A DNA stretch of 64,000 nt from Strigamia acuminata (GCA_949358305.1 OX442318.1:4636501-4700500); one strand, 5' to 3'. Positions 20,120 to 32,192 are shown, counted from the first letter of the stretch. Notes: generated by a model not told the origin, from the letters alone. A program made the numbers and translations.

Positions 20120-20900
20120 GCTCTACACAGAATTTCTCTCGGTTTCAAACGCATGACACGAAGATGGCAGCAATCTCGAAAATCCCATACTACTCCGTTC
20201 TGGACTTTTTCGTGATTTAGGTTTTGACGCCCGGAAATCTGCGGGCGCTTGTTTCCGGCCGGGAAAAGTAGCCTATCCGATCCGGAACGAGCTAAGGAAT
20301 CCATTTCCGTCGTCAGAATTTCCATAGCACGCACCATTGGCGAGATATGGCTAAAAAACGGACTTTTAAAGCAAATTTAATCTGTGAAAAAAAGAGGTTT
20401 TTCTTTCATAACTTGAGAACGGTGCATGCTACGCATATCACCGTTTTCGGGAATAGATTCCTGGGCTCATTTCTGATCGGATAGGCTGGTTTTTCCGGCC
20501 AGAAACGAGCACCTGCAACTTTCTATGCAATACTAGTCACAACATCATAGCAATACATGTCACAAAAACAGTTCAAGTTGCTCAGTGTCGGGTACTCCCT
20601 GGAGGCCGGGAAAGTAGCCAAACCAATTGAAAATGAGCTGAAAAATCCATTTCTGCAAGCAAAAGTTTCACAGCTTGCGCCGTTTCCCAGATAGTGAAAA
20701 CGTAGTCAAAAACCCACTTTTCGGCTTATATCTGGACAAGGGTGCAAATTGAGCAAATTACGGCTGCAGAAATGAATTCCTGGGCTCATTTCCGACTGGC
20801 TTGACTCTTTTTCCCGCTTCGAGTGAGTACCTGCCACGAAGATGGCAGCAAATGGCAGCCGATCTCGTAAATCCCATGCTACTCCGTTTTGGGCTTTTTC
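20120..20900. repeat. Diverged direct repeats related to the 259-bp satellite
   Basis: The block CACGAAGATGGCAGCAA...CTACTCCGTT occurs at about 20157 and 20836. Between lie two diverged versions of AATGAGCTGAAAAATCCATT...GAGATATGGCTAAAAAACGG, the same framework as the 16390 satellite arm. Confidence 0.6.
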
Positions 20901-20924
20901 GTGGTATAAAAACATGCAAAAACT

Positions 20925-21262
20925 TGGCAAAATGAGTGCAAAAACCTGGCAAAATGTGTGCAAAAACGTGATAAAATGTGTGCGAAAACGTGATAAAATG
21001 TGTGCAAAAACGTGATAAAATGTGTGCAAAAACGTGATAAAATGTGTGCGAAAACGTGATAAAATGTGTGCAAAAACGTGATAAAATGTGTGCAAAAACG
21101 TGATAAAATGTGTGCAAAAACGTAGCAAAATGTGTGCAAAAACGTAGCAAAATGTGAGCAAAAATCTGGCAAAAAGTGTGCAATAACGGCAAAATCTGTG
21201 CAAAAACGTGATAAAATGTGTGCAAAAACGTGGTAAAATGTATGCAAAAACTTAGCAAAATG
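20925..21262. repeat. 21-22-bp minisatellite GTGTGCAAAAACGTGATAAAAT
   Basis: About fifteen units lie in a row; some have GTAGC or CTGGC in place of GTGAT. All three minus-strand frames stay open across it and would give His/Phe-rich repeat peptides, which is expected of a short-period repeat lacking stop words. Confidence 0.93.
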
Positions 21263-22606
21263 TCACGAAAAATTGGGGTACCGTTCCAATGCTACAATGT
21301 GCCTCATTCTACTGACGGATTACCCTTTGGCTATTATGACACCTAAAAACCACGCAAATTCGACCTGAACCTCGATAATTTTTGCAGCCACATAATGGCA
21401 GTCGACTGTGGCAATATTTGGTATTTCAAGGTCTCGACCTTGTGAATAGATATGAGGATATTCTTGTGATTCTGAAACTTCCTACTGTCAAATCTTTGTT
21501 TGTTGTTGATTCATGGACGTTTCTGCTCCCCTCATCTGTTGAGTCGGTTGAATTTTTACGTCCCGGTCTATCATACTTTTGTTTCTTCTTCTGTGGATTT
21601 TATTTATCGTCTTTGCGTTAATGTTAATAATTTGCCATTTAATATTGATATTTTTAATCTGTCACGTTACAAATTGAAACATGCTTTGTTTAGCTTGGTG
21701 GGTTGGGTGTTTTTGGTTTCTGTTTTGTGTATTTTTTGTTGTAGTTTTGTAGTTTTTAACGCTTGAGGGTTGGGAATACAATAAAACAACACGTGGTAGC
21801 AAGTTTCAAACAATGATACTTTATTCTCAATTCATACACTTTAAATCCGTCCTGCAATAAACTTAACTTATTATTATTATTAATATAACTTCACACTTTT
21901 ATAAAATAAAGTAAAAGGGTAACCAAAATAACATAAGTTCGCTTCACCAAATGAGCTTTAACTGATTATTCAAGACAGAATATATAAATTTTTAAAGAAA
22001 TACATTAAATTAAAAAAAAAATTTATTGAATAATTTATTGAAAAATTTCATTTTTAAATCATGTCTCCTAAATCTAATGATTCAAAATGCAAATATGGGA
22101 TGTACCAAACATCAGAATTTATAATTTCTATAAAAATTCAATTCTTTATCTCTAACATTTTTATCTTAGCCTTTCTACAACCTTAGGCTAAAGCTCTTTC
22201 TTCTTTTTTTTGCATTTTCTACCCTTTATACATTTCTTCCTGCATATTTCTAACAAATTATTTGATCAACATCACCTTCATGAACCACTACCTCTAAAAA
22301 TTGTGTTTAGATGTTTTAAATTGAAATAAAAAAAGATAAACTTAACCAAAACCTCACTAGAAGGGACTACATCTTTGAACAATATCGCCACCTAGTGCTA
22401 ACATTATAAACCTTATAAAAACCAATCTATTCGCCATCCACAAACTAAATTTTTTTTTAATTCATCCACAAACAAGCAAATAAAACAGCAGCAAAAATGA
22501 GACAATAAAATAAATTAATCTGCTTTCTTATTCAATAATTACACACGTTTGGTCCCAAGTCCCAACCCAAAGCTGCACTCTATCGGCAGAAATTGCAAGT
22601 GCTTAC

Positions 22607-23048
22607 CTTGCTTGCCACTTAGCTCCAGCCCTGGGCCCAACAACGACAAGAAACAAAATGTTACGGGGTTGTTGTCGGCCTATTATTGTCATTGTGGGCC
22701 CCAGCAGGGCCCTTGGACAACAAATATCAACGGCATAGCCAGAAATACTTTTTAAGGTTGCATAATTGTGCAAAAGAAGTGCACGAGGTTTGCACAAGAC
22801 GTTACCACTTAACTTTTGAGCCTTGTATCGAGGTAACCACTTAGTTGGAGCCTCGCGTTGAGTTTTCCTCGGGAGACAGTCAAGCCCTGGACTGATGCCG
22901 CTCTGTCTTGGGAGTAATTCGACTCCGGTTGCAACGCTAGGGAGTTGTAAGCACAACTGCACTTGTGTCCATTATGTGCAAGTTTGAGGAGAAGCTTAAG
23001 ACTAGAGTCCCATAGGTAAGGCGAGCAGAAAACTCTTGGTAATTGCAA
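22607..23048 (-). other. Candidate exon with strong splice sites
   Basis: On the minus strand a long pyrimidine tract and CAG (CTTCTCTCTTTCTTTCAG) end at 23049. A donor (GCAAG before gtaagc) lies at 22606-22605. The 442 bp between are less AT-rich than their surroundings. No frame is open throughout, so if it is an exon it is untranslated or only partly coding. I recognise no protein in it. Confidence 0.35.
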
Positions 23049-25975
23049 CTGAAAGAAAGAGAGAAGCAAGAGTAAAATTGATTTATGTTTCAAATTTTGC
23101 CACTTGGTGGCGTGCATGAGTCATCGCGGAAAGCCGTGCTTGGATGGCGGGGAAGGGGAAGGGAAGGGGAGGGAAAACGAGTTAAGTAGGGAGTAAATTA
23201 CGTGGAAAACAAACTCTCAATTGGATTTCCTCTGGCCACACAAAGCTATTATCCAATTTGCGCTCCTTAAATGCAATCTGCACAGCTCAATTTCAACTCT
23301 CTCATTTTCTTGCAGTTGACGACTCGTGCAACAACTCATAAACCTCCACTAATCATCAACATCATCATTAGTAGTCGCGCACTAATATTGCATTGGTTAA
23401 GATTTTGCTTGCATGGAATTCAAGGAATTGTTTAATCCACGCACTGCGGCTTAAGTCAAGGCTAAGAACTGAGTTTGCGCACTATTTAAAGCGAAATATG
23501 ATGTTAGCGGCATTTAGTTTAAACTAACAAGGGGAACACATGTATAAGATACTCACAGATTGTTGTAATATTAAACATGGAGAATTGTTATATCATGCTG
23601 AATGAGACCCTAAAATAATTTCATTCCATAAACAGCCAACAATGCAAACAATGAGCTCAAAGTTTGCACTAAACAGTTGTTTAGTCGAAATGACCTTTCA
23701 TGAGACAAAATGGTGGCACAAGCAAATAATTGTTTGGTTTATTCAGCAATTATCATCAACGAACTTCATCGTATTTCACAAAACAAACCCAGTTTATAAA
23801 TCACGACTGTTTAAGTGGTAGTAAACGGTTACCAGCCATCTTTTAACTTACCCCCTTTGCCCTTTGACCAGGCAGGAGGCAATCCCCACTTCCGCCCAAC
23901 AGAGAAACAACACCTAATGGCTGCTTCCGGCCTATTTCTGACCATTACTACTCGTATAACTCCACTTTTTTCCCCCGGAAGCAGTGCACTTTCCTACGTC
24001 ACAGGCCTAACTGCCCAATTCAAAAACAAGCACTATATTTTCTTCTCTTCAGCACCCAATTCCGAGCTCTTGGAATATTCTTCTTTTCTTACTGCCACAT
24101 CTGGCGCACCGCATGACAAAGCAACATGACTCTAAGATTAACAACTTTGTGTATTTTTATTTTCCATTTTTTTTCCTTTTCGTCTATGTATATTCGACTT
24201 TAATTTTTCCCCAGCCATTCTCCCATATTTGCCTGCTGTTTCCTTCAATTCAATTTCTTTATCCACTTTTTAACTTTAATGAAGAACATTATAAACCGAT
24301 AAGCTTTTTAAAATCTCATTTTAGCAAACAATTTCCATATCTTGGGGAAAAAAGGTAATTACTAACCAAGCAGCAACATTCCCATCTAGAGTTATACACA
24401 AAAAAAAGGTGAAATAGGTTGAGAAAACAGTCGCAAGTAAATCACAAAAATGCTGCGCGCACTCTTATCAGCTGCAAGTTCGCATGGAGCGTGACAGGTA
24501 GTCATCAGTCCTCAATCTTCACACTCCAACAACAGCAAAATAAACACTGCACTGCTAGACAGAAAAAGCCAATTCTTACTTACAACAACATAAAGTAGAG
24601 GCTGTGGCTTCATGAGTATGTCTGGACAAACAAAAGTCTCAATTGAACCACTAAATGTAGAAATTTCTTTATATTACCATCATGGGAAACTAGCCGGACA
24701 AACTCCGTGCCGGCCCAATATCTATTAGACTAACGATAAGCCGTTTCACGATGGGTGCGTTCAATCTCAAATTGTGAAAAACCGATTATAAAAACTTGAT
24801 TATAGAATCGGTTTAAAAGGAGTTAAATTTAACTCGTTCAAAGTAAATCTTGAGCATGCGCAGTTATGACTAGTACTGCCTAGATTTAGCGCTGGGGCGT
24901 TTAATAATTTTTTCGACTCGCCTACCCAGCGCTTATTTGTGATGGCAATAAACTGCGGAGAAATTTAGAAACTGCACTTTATTTAGAATAAGACAGAGTA
25001 CTGAGGTGAGACAACATCTTTTTATTTATCATAAAAAGGTACAAAAAGGACAATCAAGTGTTGGAAAAAAATATGAGATAGCTGCTTAGCTTGGAAATAA
25101 GTTTGTATTACGAAATGCATTATTTAATGTACAAATAATATACGGAGTACTTAATTCTGCGAAATGCTATACATTTTGTAAAGCAACGTATTGTAAAATA
25201 TATTTTTGAACCATACAGGACCACGTCAAAAAGAGTACACGTACTCTTAAAACAGTAAAGTTGGTAACCTTATTAGCGATAAAGCCACCTGGTCTCAGCC
25301 TGCCGCTGAATCTAGCAAAGGCAGTAACGAATAAGCGGCGCGGCGATAATTAGAAAACTTACAGTAGCATCATCTGTAAATGCTCTTGAATGGGTCTGGA
25401 AGAGACTATTGATCCAACACTTATGCTGCCATCTCAACCATCATTGACATGAAAGAATCAGGCACTTGAAAAGTAAGCTTTTTTTCCACTTGTCAGAAAA
25501 TAGAATATTCATGCTCCTTCTTTCATTGGCTCTAGGATATAATACAAAGCTTTAATGACAAAGCACTAGATCTAAATGAGACTAAACAGCATGTCAAACA
25601 ACACATTTAAACTGCTTTTAAAACAAAGTTTTATTACATGCCGCTAAGAATGAACTTTGACCTATGATAGTACTCAATCCCTGCTGTAGATTTGCCCGAC
25701 TAAATTTAAATTGAGGATAATTTACAGGAAGTAAGATTTATTACTCTCGCTTTCCAATTAATCAATAAATTAATCAATAAACCTTGCTTTTATTTTCAAT
25801 TATGTTTGTAAATGTTGTTTATGTAGCCTTGACTGGCTGAATTACCTAGGCGCCACATTTTCCCATTAAGTCACTCAATCTGCTGGGTGCTTAGATACAT
25901 ATCATTGCCCAAGATGTATATCACACATGTGCTCTAAGAAATATTGTTTACAGATGACATACTGACATCATAAAG

Positions 25976-26090
25976 CAGGGGTCGGCAAATAATTTTAAGT
26001 GGGGTCCGGATACTATTGAAAATTTTTATCGAGGTCCAGAAAAAAAACTCATAATACTTACTAGTTTTAAATTTTTATTTTGACTCATTT
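25976..26090. repeat. hAT-end-like repeat CAGGGGTCGGCAA, copy 2
   Basis: It is nearly identical over 115 bp to 10155-10270 and has no matching right terminus. Confidence 0.65.
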
Positions 26091-26441
26091 AAGTAATTAT
26101 ATAAAACACAATAGGTAGGTATTCTTAAAAATTAATGCGAGAAATTACACCTTACATCTTCGGCGGTCATAAAGAAAGACTGATTTCTTATGCAACTCAA
26201 AATATCATCTGCACAATTTGGTATTAGAGTGATCTGCATTTTGTGGTTAAATTAACCATACAAGCATGACTTGCTGTTTAGTCCCCCAGCAAGAAATCAT
26301 GCATATTTCATTATGTACTTTCATGTTTGTGCCAAGACATGGATTGGTGAATAATCAGCATTAGATTGCTGGGATTTACTCCTGTTTACTCAGAGAAATG
26401 ATGTTTAATTTAGAGAGCAGGAGAAAGTTGGTTAAGCAGCT

Positions 26442-27601
26442 TGTAATGAGCTCAAATTTCACTATAAAATAATAGTGAAATTTCTTTCTCATTGGTGCCG
26501 CATCGGGACTTATCAAAATTCTACTAAAACTCAACTCTAAAATCTTAACTGACTAATCAAAGAAGAAATAATCACTAATTAGTTCTTAAATAAAGGAAAA
26601 AGATTTATTCTTGGCTTGAATAAACTAATAGTAAAATACAATTAAATAATAGGAATTAAAGGTAAAAGTAATAATAATTGAAGGTGAAATGGCGAAAATA
26701 ATACAAAATAGCGGCGATGGCTTGTCGCTCGCTCTCGAATTTCGTTCTTCACTCGACGCTCGCTCTCGAACCTCGTTCTTCACTCGACGCTCGCTCTCGG
26801 ACCTCGATACTCGCTCTCGGACCTCAATGCCCGCTCCAAACCTCAAAACGGCGTCCAAACTTCACTCTTTACTCACGATGTTCATTCCTGGTTAAACCGG
26901 ACAAATTTCCGAATTCTTGGTGACTTGAACTCGGACACAATTCCGTTTCTTCTCTCTCAAAACTCGCAACAGATTCGGACACAATTCCGACTCTTCTTCC
27001 TTGATGACTCCGTGGTTGCGGCAAATTCCGCTTTATGTTGACTGGGACAAATTTCCCAATGAGGATTTCTCATCCAAACAATGGCTGCTTGGCAAGAATG
27101 ATGATCTCTCCAAACAATGGCTGCTTGGCAAGATGAAAATCCCACTGATGAATATGCTCAATCAGCAAGATAAATTTCCCACTACTGGATGTACACAGTA
27201 GCAAGAACTCCCACAATAACTTTATGTTATTGTAAGAAATGAGTCTCAATACTCAAGAACATCTCAAAACTGCTTTAGCAATTTGCAAGAAGGAGTCTAA
27301 ATACTCAGGCAATCTTTCACCAAATCCACTTGAAGAATTGTATTTTCCCAGGGTAGATTTTGTGACTTGTTGCTCTCAAAGTTGATTTCGGACTGAAGAT
27401 TTTTCCTCATTCTCTGCAGGAAGCATTTCCTGTTACAGGAAGCTTATGGGCTGGTTGCCCTGGCAACCACCCTCATGTCTTCAAGTTATGCCAGACTTCC
27501 TGTTCAGGCATAAAAAATAAACTCAAATAAAAATATGAAATATATAAAATATTTCCAGACACATTTCTGTTCTTCATCTAGTGACCACTAGGGTCACTAC
27601 A
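26442..27601 (-). repeat. 3' LTR of element 1
   Basis: The same length (1160 bp) as the 5' LTR and the same sequence in every block compared. The tandem CGCTCGCTCTCG repeat lies at 26722-26830. Confidence 0.95.
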
Positions 27602-27615
27602 CTTCCCCCCTTTTT
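27602..27615 (-). promoter_or_regulatory. Polypurine tract of element 1
   Basis: AAAAAGGGGGGAAG directly precedes the 3' LTR on the minus strand, 22 bases after the ORF stop. Element 2 shares the GGGGGGAAG core. Confidence 0.9.
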
Positions 27616-27637
27616 GGGAAGTTAGTTCCTAACTTCT

Positions 27638-30600
27638 CTAAATCTCATCATCGATCCTCGAGGCGAAGTCCTTGATGGGGATTTCAGACTCGGAGACCGA
27701 AAACTTCAGTTTGTCTTGGGATTTCGTTGAATCATTCCTTGTCGTAACCGATTGATTCTGTCCAGCAATTGCAGATGGTGTCCCGCTCCCAGGACTGAAA
27801 TCCTGCCATCCGCTTCTTCCGGCAGCTTCCTTCAAGTGACCGGTCCAGTTGGCTCGAACAGGCAATTGATTTTCAGTTGTGTGTTCAAATGATCTGAAAC
27901 AGGCATCTTGCAAAACTTTGCCTGAGTCAGCTCGATCATTCTGAGTTTTAACATTCATTTCTGGTGTTGTCGCCACTAATTGTTGTTGCACAGCTGATGC
28001 GTTTGTTGCTTCAAAATTCAATGGCTTTTTGCTTTCCATTAATGTGATTTTATTCCCTGCAATCTTCTCAATTTCAAGCCACTGCTTCTGGATTTCCGGT
28101 TGAGTGTTTGGCAAATCTACATGTTGAATTCTGAACTCCTCCAATAAAAAACTTGCAACTGGCTGTTTTCCTTCAGATGTACTCTTAATTGTAACTGTAG
28201 TGGGCACTGTAGCTCTGCTGTCTGAATTGCTACAATCAGATTTTTTAACAGTATCTGAAAAATTAATCTTGGACTTATTTCCAATTGCAACTGCACTGAC
28301 AATATGTTTCTGTAGGTCAGTTGATTCAGTGTAGCTTGCGTAACTAAGCTTCATTGCAGTTTTAACTTCACTGGACTCCATGAAGTGTTGATCAACTTGG
28401 ATTATTTGATTTGGTTGCTTTTCCAATAAATTAATTTTTGAAATGTTTTCAGTTGTGATTGAGCTGGCAGCAAATTTTGGTAACTCAATTGATTGAGTGT
28501 TGTGTTGCTTCAAGTCAATTCTCTGCAAAGTTTTTTCCAAAATTCTGTTTTCTTTTTCTGTTGGTCGTGGACCTTGTTTTTCAATTTGACCAATTGATGT
28601 TAATACTTGGCAATCTTGATTTTCTGGTCGTCCTTTCAATCCTGTATTTGTATGCTGTTTACTGCAAAGCATCTTGTAATCATCTGTTTGTAGAGGTTTT
28701 TCATTTTCATGTTCACTCCTTGTATCTCCAGATGTTTGGATTGTTTCTACCAGTTTAACTTCAGACCTTTCCTCTAATTGAATCAATTGCTGTTTAGCTT
28801 GGATTCTTTTCTTTGGCAGCTTCTCCACTTTTTCTTTGGTGTCTTGAGTTTCATTTGCCAAATCCAGTCGCTGATAACAATTTTTGATCAAAATTTTCAC
28901 TTCCTGTAGGTCCTCAGAAGTTATATTTTCCAGTATGTTCTTCAGAGCCATGATGAAATATTTGGAGGGCCACTCTGAATTCTGCCGACATAATTTCGGT
29001 GAAAACGTGGAATCTTGTAACATTACATTATCTGTCAGTCGTTTGATCACTTTTCGAAGTTGTTTTCGAACAATTTTCGTTTCTCGAACCAGACATTTAT
29101 TTTCTGATTTTCTAGGATTCCTGGATGAATTTTGATTCTTTTTCTCTTTTTCCATCACTCTTCCCCCCTTTTTTGGAAATGGTTGAACTTGTTCATCAGT
29201 TTCAAAATCTACACTTTTTGGAAAAAGCAATGGATTTTCTTCTAAGTTTTCAAAAATCAAATTTTCTGTGTCCGATTCGATAATTTTTTCTGCAATCTGT
29301 GCATCATCTTGGTTCTTCTTATCATCAGAATTTTGTGTATCCTGTAGAGGTTGCGCATTTTTGTGAGCTTGCATTTTGTTCGATTTGGACGCACTTTGTG
29401 TAATTCCTGTATTTTCAACAACCTGTGTGTCTTCTGCATGTCGTGTGTCTTCTGCACTTTGCACACTTTTTTCTTCTTGTTGTCTACCATCTATGGCTGT
29501 TTTTTGGTCATTGAAATTTTCGAAATTGATTGATCTTTGATGGTGACGATCATTTTCGTTTGGCCAGCCTGCCATACATGTGTCAACTTGTGTTTGGCCA
29601 AGTTCTCTGTTTGCTGTGGACATTCTGATGTCATCTGGTTGTTGGAGGTTCTGCTTGTCCATGACATCAAATAACATTTTCTTCTGAGCAGGTGTTGAGG
29701 TTTGGTTATTATCTCTACGATATTTTGTATCGTCATTTCCTCGCTTTACTGCATTTCCTGTTGAATCCGTAATTGACTGTTCAACTTTCGACTGATGCAT
29801 GACACTTGCTGTATTCCTAACTGGTGGACACCGTGAATGTGCCATGTACCGCAGCTCTTGTGGATCTGGTTTTGACTTCTTTGCGTCTTCCTGAGCTGGT
29901 GGAGATGCTTTAGGAAAATTTTCGTTTTCAACATGCAATGATGATTCCATTGTCTTCCCTTCTACGACGAGTGCTTGATTAAAGCTGTCAATCTTTTCCA
30001 TTTTTTCAGAAGGTGTCTTTTTTGCAAAATTAATCGAAAATGTTTTCATTTCTAGAATTAAGCTTTTCCTCGATTCAGACATTGTTTCTGTTTCTTCACC
30101 AGATGTAGATAACCTTTTTAATGCCTTCTTGACTGCATCCATTGCTACTGGCAATGACAATTTTTTGGCAACTTCAGAAAACCTTAAGTCCACTGGTGAG
30201 TTGTGTCTTTTCCTTGTGGTTACCTCAGCACTGGTCCCATATCTTAAAATTTTCTGGTCATCTCTGGATTGACGTTTCGTCTCTGCAGGACTGTCTCTAG
30301 TTTCGGTCTGTAAACGGCGACGTACTTCTTGTAATTTAAGTCGGGTTGGCGAGCGTACTGCTGATAATGCCGTGCTGTCAACTGATTTTCTGGTCGAAGT
30401 CTTCTTATCCGCCTTTATTAAACAACCTCTTTCTTCGGTTATTTTGATTGGTTCTTCGAACAACAATTTCGTGAGATCGCTTTTGCTTCGTGGAATGGAT
30501 TTTACATTTTCAGATAATGAACGTACTGGAGATGTGGTGCGCGATACGTAATGTCTTCGTGATTGTACTTTGTTGGCTTCGAATTTATTTTGTGTTTCGC

Positions 30601-31930
30601 GTATTTCAAGCTCCATTCTTATTTGCGCGAGTTTATTGTCCAATTTGGTTTCACGTTCCTTGCGCTCTTCCACAAGTAATTGTTCCTGTAGTTTTTGCTC
30701 TTCTAATCTGTAACATTCCCTCCGCTGATCTCGATCATTCGCCGCAGCTATCCATGCAGCATATTCCTCGTGGGACATTGGTTCATTTATGTGGCAATAA
30801 CATGCTTCATGCGTAATGTCTAGCATCCGGTCTTGTACTTCTCGCAGCTTGAGACGTGTTGGCGAAATTATTCTTTTCAACTGTGTCAAGTCGGTCCTGC
30901 AACTGGGTGAGAATCTTGCGCGATTTAGCAATAAACACTTTTGACATGTGGCACGTGGTACGCATTGTTTTGGTGATTGCACTGTTTGCATTGTTAAATC
31001 CACTGATTCCTGGGAACTCGAGGGAGATTTTGCTAGACTTTCATCCGTTTGTTTCAAGACGAATTCTTGTTCTTTTATTGCGTTTGCTGGTGAACCAAAG
31101 TTATACGACTCATTTCGATAAGAGTAACCATACTCGTTTTGCTGACACGCTTTGTCTTTGAAATGTGATTCACTTTTCTGGCGGGCTTCGTCCTGATAAC
31201 GCGACTCATTTCGCTGATTTGAGTCCTCGTTTGGACGTGAGTTGTTCTTAAAACGTGATTCACTTCTGTGGCAAATTTCGTCATGATAATGCGACTCATT
31301 TCGCGGATCTGAATTTTCGCGTTGACGTGATTCGCAACAATAACGCGACTCGTTTCGCGAATGTGAGTCCTCTTGTTGACACTCTTTGTCACGGTAGTGC
31401 GACTCATTTCGCGACTGGAAGTCCTCGTATTGGCGGAAATCGTCTTTGAGCGAACGTTCTCGTGACGTAGAAGGACCATGTTCTTCTTTTCTTTGATTAA
31501 CTTCGCTTCGTCTATCAAGTCCCGAATCATTTCGGTTATCATATCGAATGTCGTATTTTGGTATATCCTGATCTCGTTGATCGCATCTTCTTTGATAGTT
31601 CTGTGGTGAAGAAGAATGACGCATTTCATTTTTATCTCTTGATTGCCGTGTCTTATGGATTGTTAATGTACCACTTCTACTCTGGCTGGCTTGTAGTTGG
31701 TGGTCAGCCATCTTGATTGTAAAATCTTGGAAAAAATTTTCTTGATCCCGTTGAACAATCTTGGAATGTTTTCTGTCATCTGTGTTCTTAATGGCAATCG
31801 GAGACGACATATCTTCTGTGTGGTGTAACAATCCCAAATGTGGTGGCAAACTATATCTTTTCAATCGCAATGATGATTGTTGAACTTCCATGGTTGGTCT
31901 TTGTACTTGTTTCTTATGATGATCAGACAT
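27638..31930 (-). CDS. 1430-residue protein of LTR element 1, function unknown
   Basis: It starts at an ATG about 240 nt after the primer binding site and ends 22 nt before the polypurine tract, so it fills the element. The protein is very hydrophilic and rich in Gln, Ser, Lys, Asn and Glu, with no signal peptide or membrane span. From about residue 174 to 280, RNES(R/H)Y motifs recur five times. A charged coiled-coil-like stretch follows at about 385-450 (EEQKLQEQLLVEERKERETK). Three SPTRLKLxEVxxRL-type motifs lie near residues 358, 530 and 575 (the last SPVDLRFSEV). A possible helical, structured segment lies near 985-1070. I see no CCHC knuckle, protease DTG/DSG context, YxDD box or integrase signature. 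By position it replaces gag-pol. A Gag-like structural role is an inference only. Confidence 0.8.
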   Translation of the reverse strand: MSDHHKKQVQRPTMEVQQSSLRLKRYSLPPHLGLLHHTEDMSSPIAIKNTDDRKHSKIVQRDQENFFQDFTIKMADHQLQASQSRSGTLTIHKTRQSRDKNEMRHSSSPQNYQRRCDQRDQDIPKYDIRYDNRNDSGLDRRSEVNQRKEEHGPSTSRERSLKDDFRQYEDFQSRNESHYRDKECQQEDSHSRNESRYCCESRQRENSDPRNESHYHDEICHRSESRFKNNSRPNEDSNQRNESRYQDEARQKSESHFKDKACQQNEYGYSYRNESYNFGSPANAIKEQEFVLKQTDESLAKSPSSSQESVDLTMQTVQSPKQCVPRATCQKCLLLNRARFSPSCRTDLTQLKRIISPTRLKLREVQDRMLDITHEACYCHINEPMSHEEYAAWIAAANDRDQRRECYRLEEQKLQEQLLVEERKERETKLDNKLAQIRMELEIRETQNKFEANKVQSRRHYVSRTTSPVRSLSENVKSIPRSKSDLTKLLFEEPIKITEERGCLIKADKKTSTRKSVDSTALSAVRSPTRLKLQEVRRRLQTETRDSPAETKRQSRDDQKILRYGTSAEVTTRKRHNSPVDLRFSEVAKKLSLPVAMDAVKKALKRLSTSGEETETMSESRKSLILEMKTFSINFAKKTPSEKMEKIDSFNQALVVEGKTMESSLHVENENFPKASPPAQEDAKKSKPDPQELRYMAHSRCPPVRNTASVMHQSKVEQSITDSTGNAVKRGNDDTKYRRDNNQTSTPAQKKMLFDVMDKQNLQQPDDIRMSTANRELGQTQVDTCMAGWPNENDRHHQRSINFENFNDQKTAIDGRQQEEKSVQSAEDTRHAEDTQVVENTGITQSASKSNKMQAHKNAQPLQDTQNSDDKKNQDDAQIAEKIIESDTENLIFENLEENPLLFPKSVDFETDEQVQPFPKKGGRVMEKEKKNQNSSRNPRKSENKCLVRETKIVRKQLRKVIKRLTDNVMLQDSTFSPKLCRQNSEWPSKYFIMALKNILENITSEDLQEVKILIKNCYQRLDLANETQDTKEKVEKLPKKRIQAKQQLIQLEERSEVKLVETIQTSGDTRSEHENEKPLQTDDYKMLCSKQHTNTGLKGRPENQDCQVLTSIGQIEKQGPRPTEKENRILEKTLQRIDLKQHNTQSIELPKFAASSITTENISKINLLEKQPNQIIQVDQHFMESSEVKTAMKLSYASYTESTDLQKHIVSAVAIGNKSKINFSDTVKKSDCSNSDSRATVPTTVTIKSTSEGKQPVASFLLEEFRIQHVDLPNTQPEIQKQWLEIEKIAGNKITLMESKKPLNFEATNASAVQQQLVATTPEMNVKTQNDRADSGKVLQDACFRSFEHTTENQLPVRANWTGHLKEAAGRSGWQDFSPGSGTPSAIAGQNQSVTTRNDSTKSQDKLKFSVSESEIPIKDFASRIDDEI

Positions 31931-32172
31931 GATGTTAATTTTTAGTAGATAGGATAATGAAGAAAGAAATAGTTTAACTTAGAAAAATATCTTCTAAACT
32001 CTGTTAACCATTTTCCCCCTTTTTTGTTTGAGAACCAAAAAAAAAAAATTCACACCTATTCTTACTACAAATCAAAAAATAGAAGTTCCTCAATCTAATT
32101 AACCTATCACAAAACAATTTTCCAAACAAATTAGGTCCTTCAACTAAATAAAAGTTGTTAAGGTTCAAATCT

Positions 32173-32190
32173 TTCAGGCCCAGGCCCCCA
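32173..32190 (-). promoter_or_regulatory. Primer binding site of element 1, tRNA-Pro-like
   Basis: After the LTR and a CT spacer the minus strand reads TGGGGGCCTGGGCCTGAA. The first seven bases complement the 3' end of tRNA-Pro. Further on, GATTTGAACC (32171-32162) complements a T loop, but a few extra bases lie between. Confidence 0.7.
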
Positions 32191-32192
32191 AG

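Larger units (their letters stand above)
21270..26440. other. Large interval without a recognised gene
   Basis: AT-rich, lower in obvious repeats than its neighbours. It contains one candidate minus-strand exon (22607-23048), a copy of a dispersed repeat near 25110-25170 (shared with 57305-57360) and the hAT-end fragment at 25976. It could be intron of a long gene. Confidence 0.4.

Noticed and set aside
20706-21258. Overlapping minus-strand ORFs of 122-166 codons rich in His/Phe
   Set aside because: They arise from a short-period minisatellite in all three frames; no start context, splice site or family support.
20925-21262. CRISPR array
   Set aside because: Direct tandem units without unique spacers, in eukaryotic DNA.
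26625-26858. Short ORFs repeated at 32376-32609 with Arg/Glu/Ser repeats
   Set aside because: Products of the tandem CGCTCGCTCTCG repeat in the LTRs of element 1.
27638-31930. Long frame read as an ordinary host gene
   Set aside because: It fills the interior of an LTR element with target duplication, primer site and polypurine tract, so it belongs to the element.
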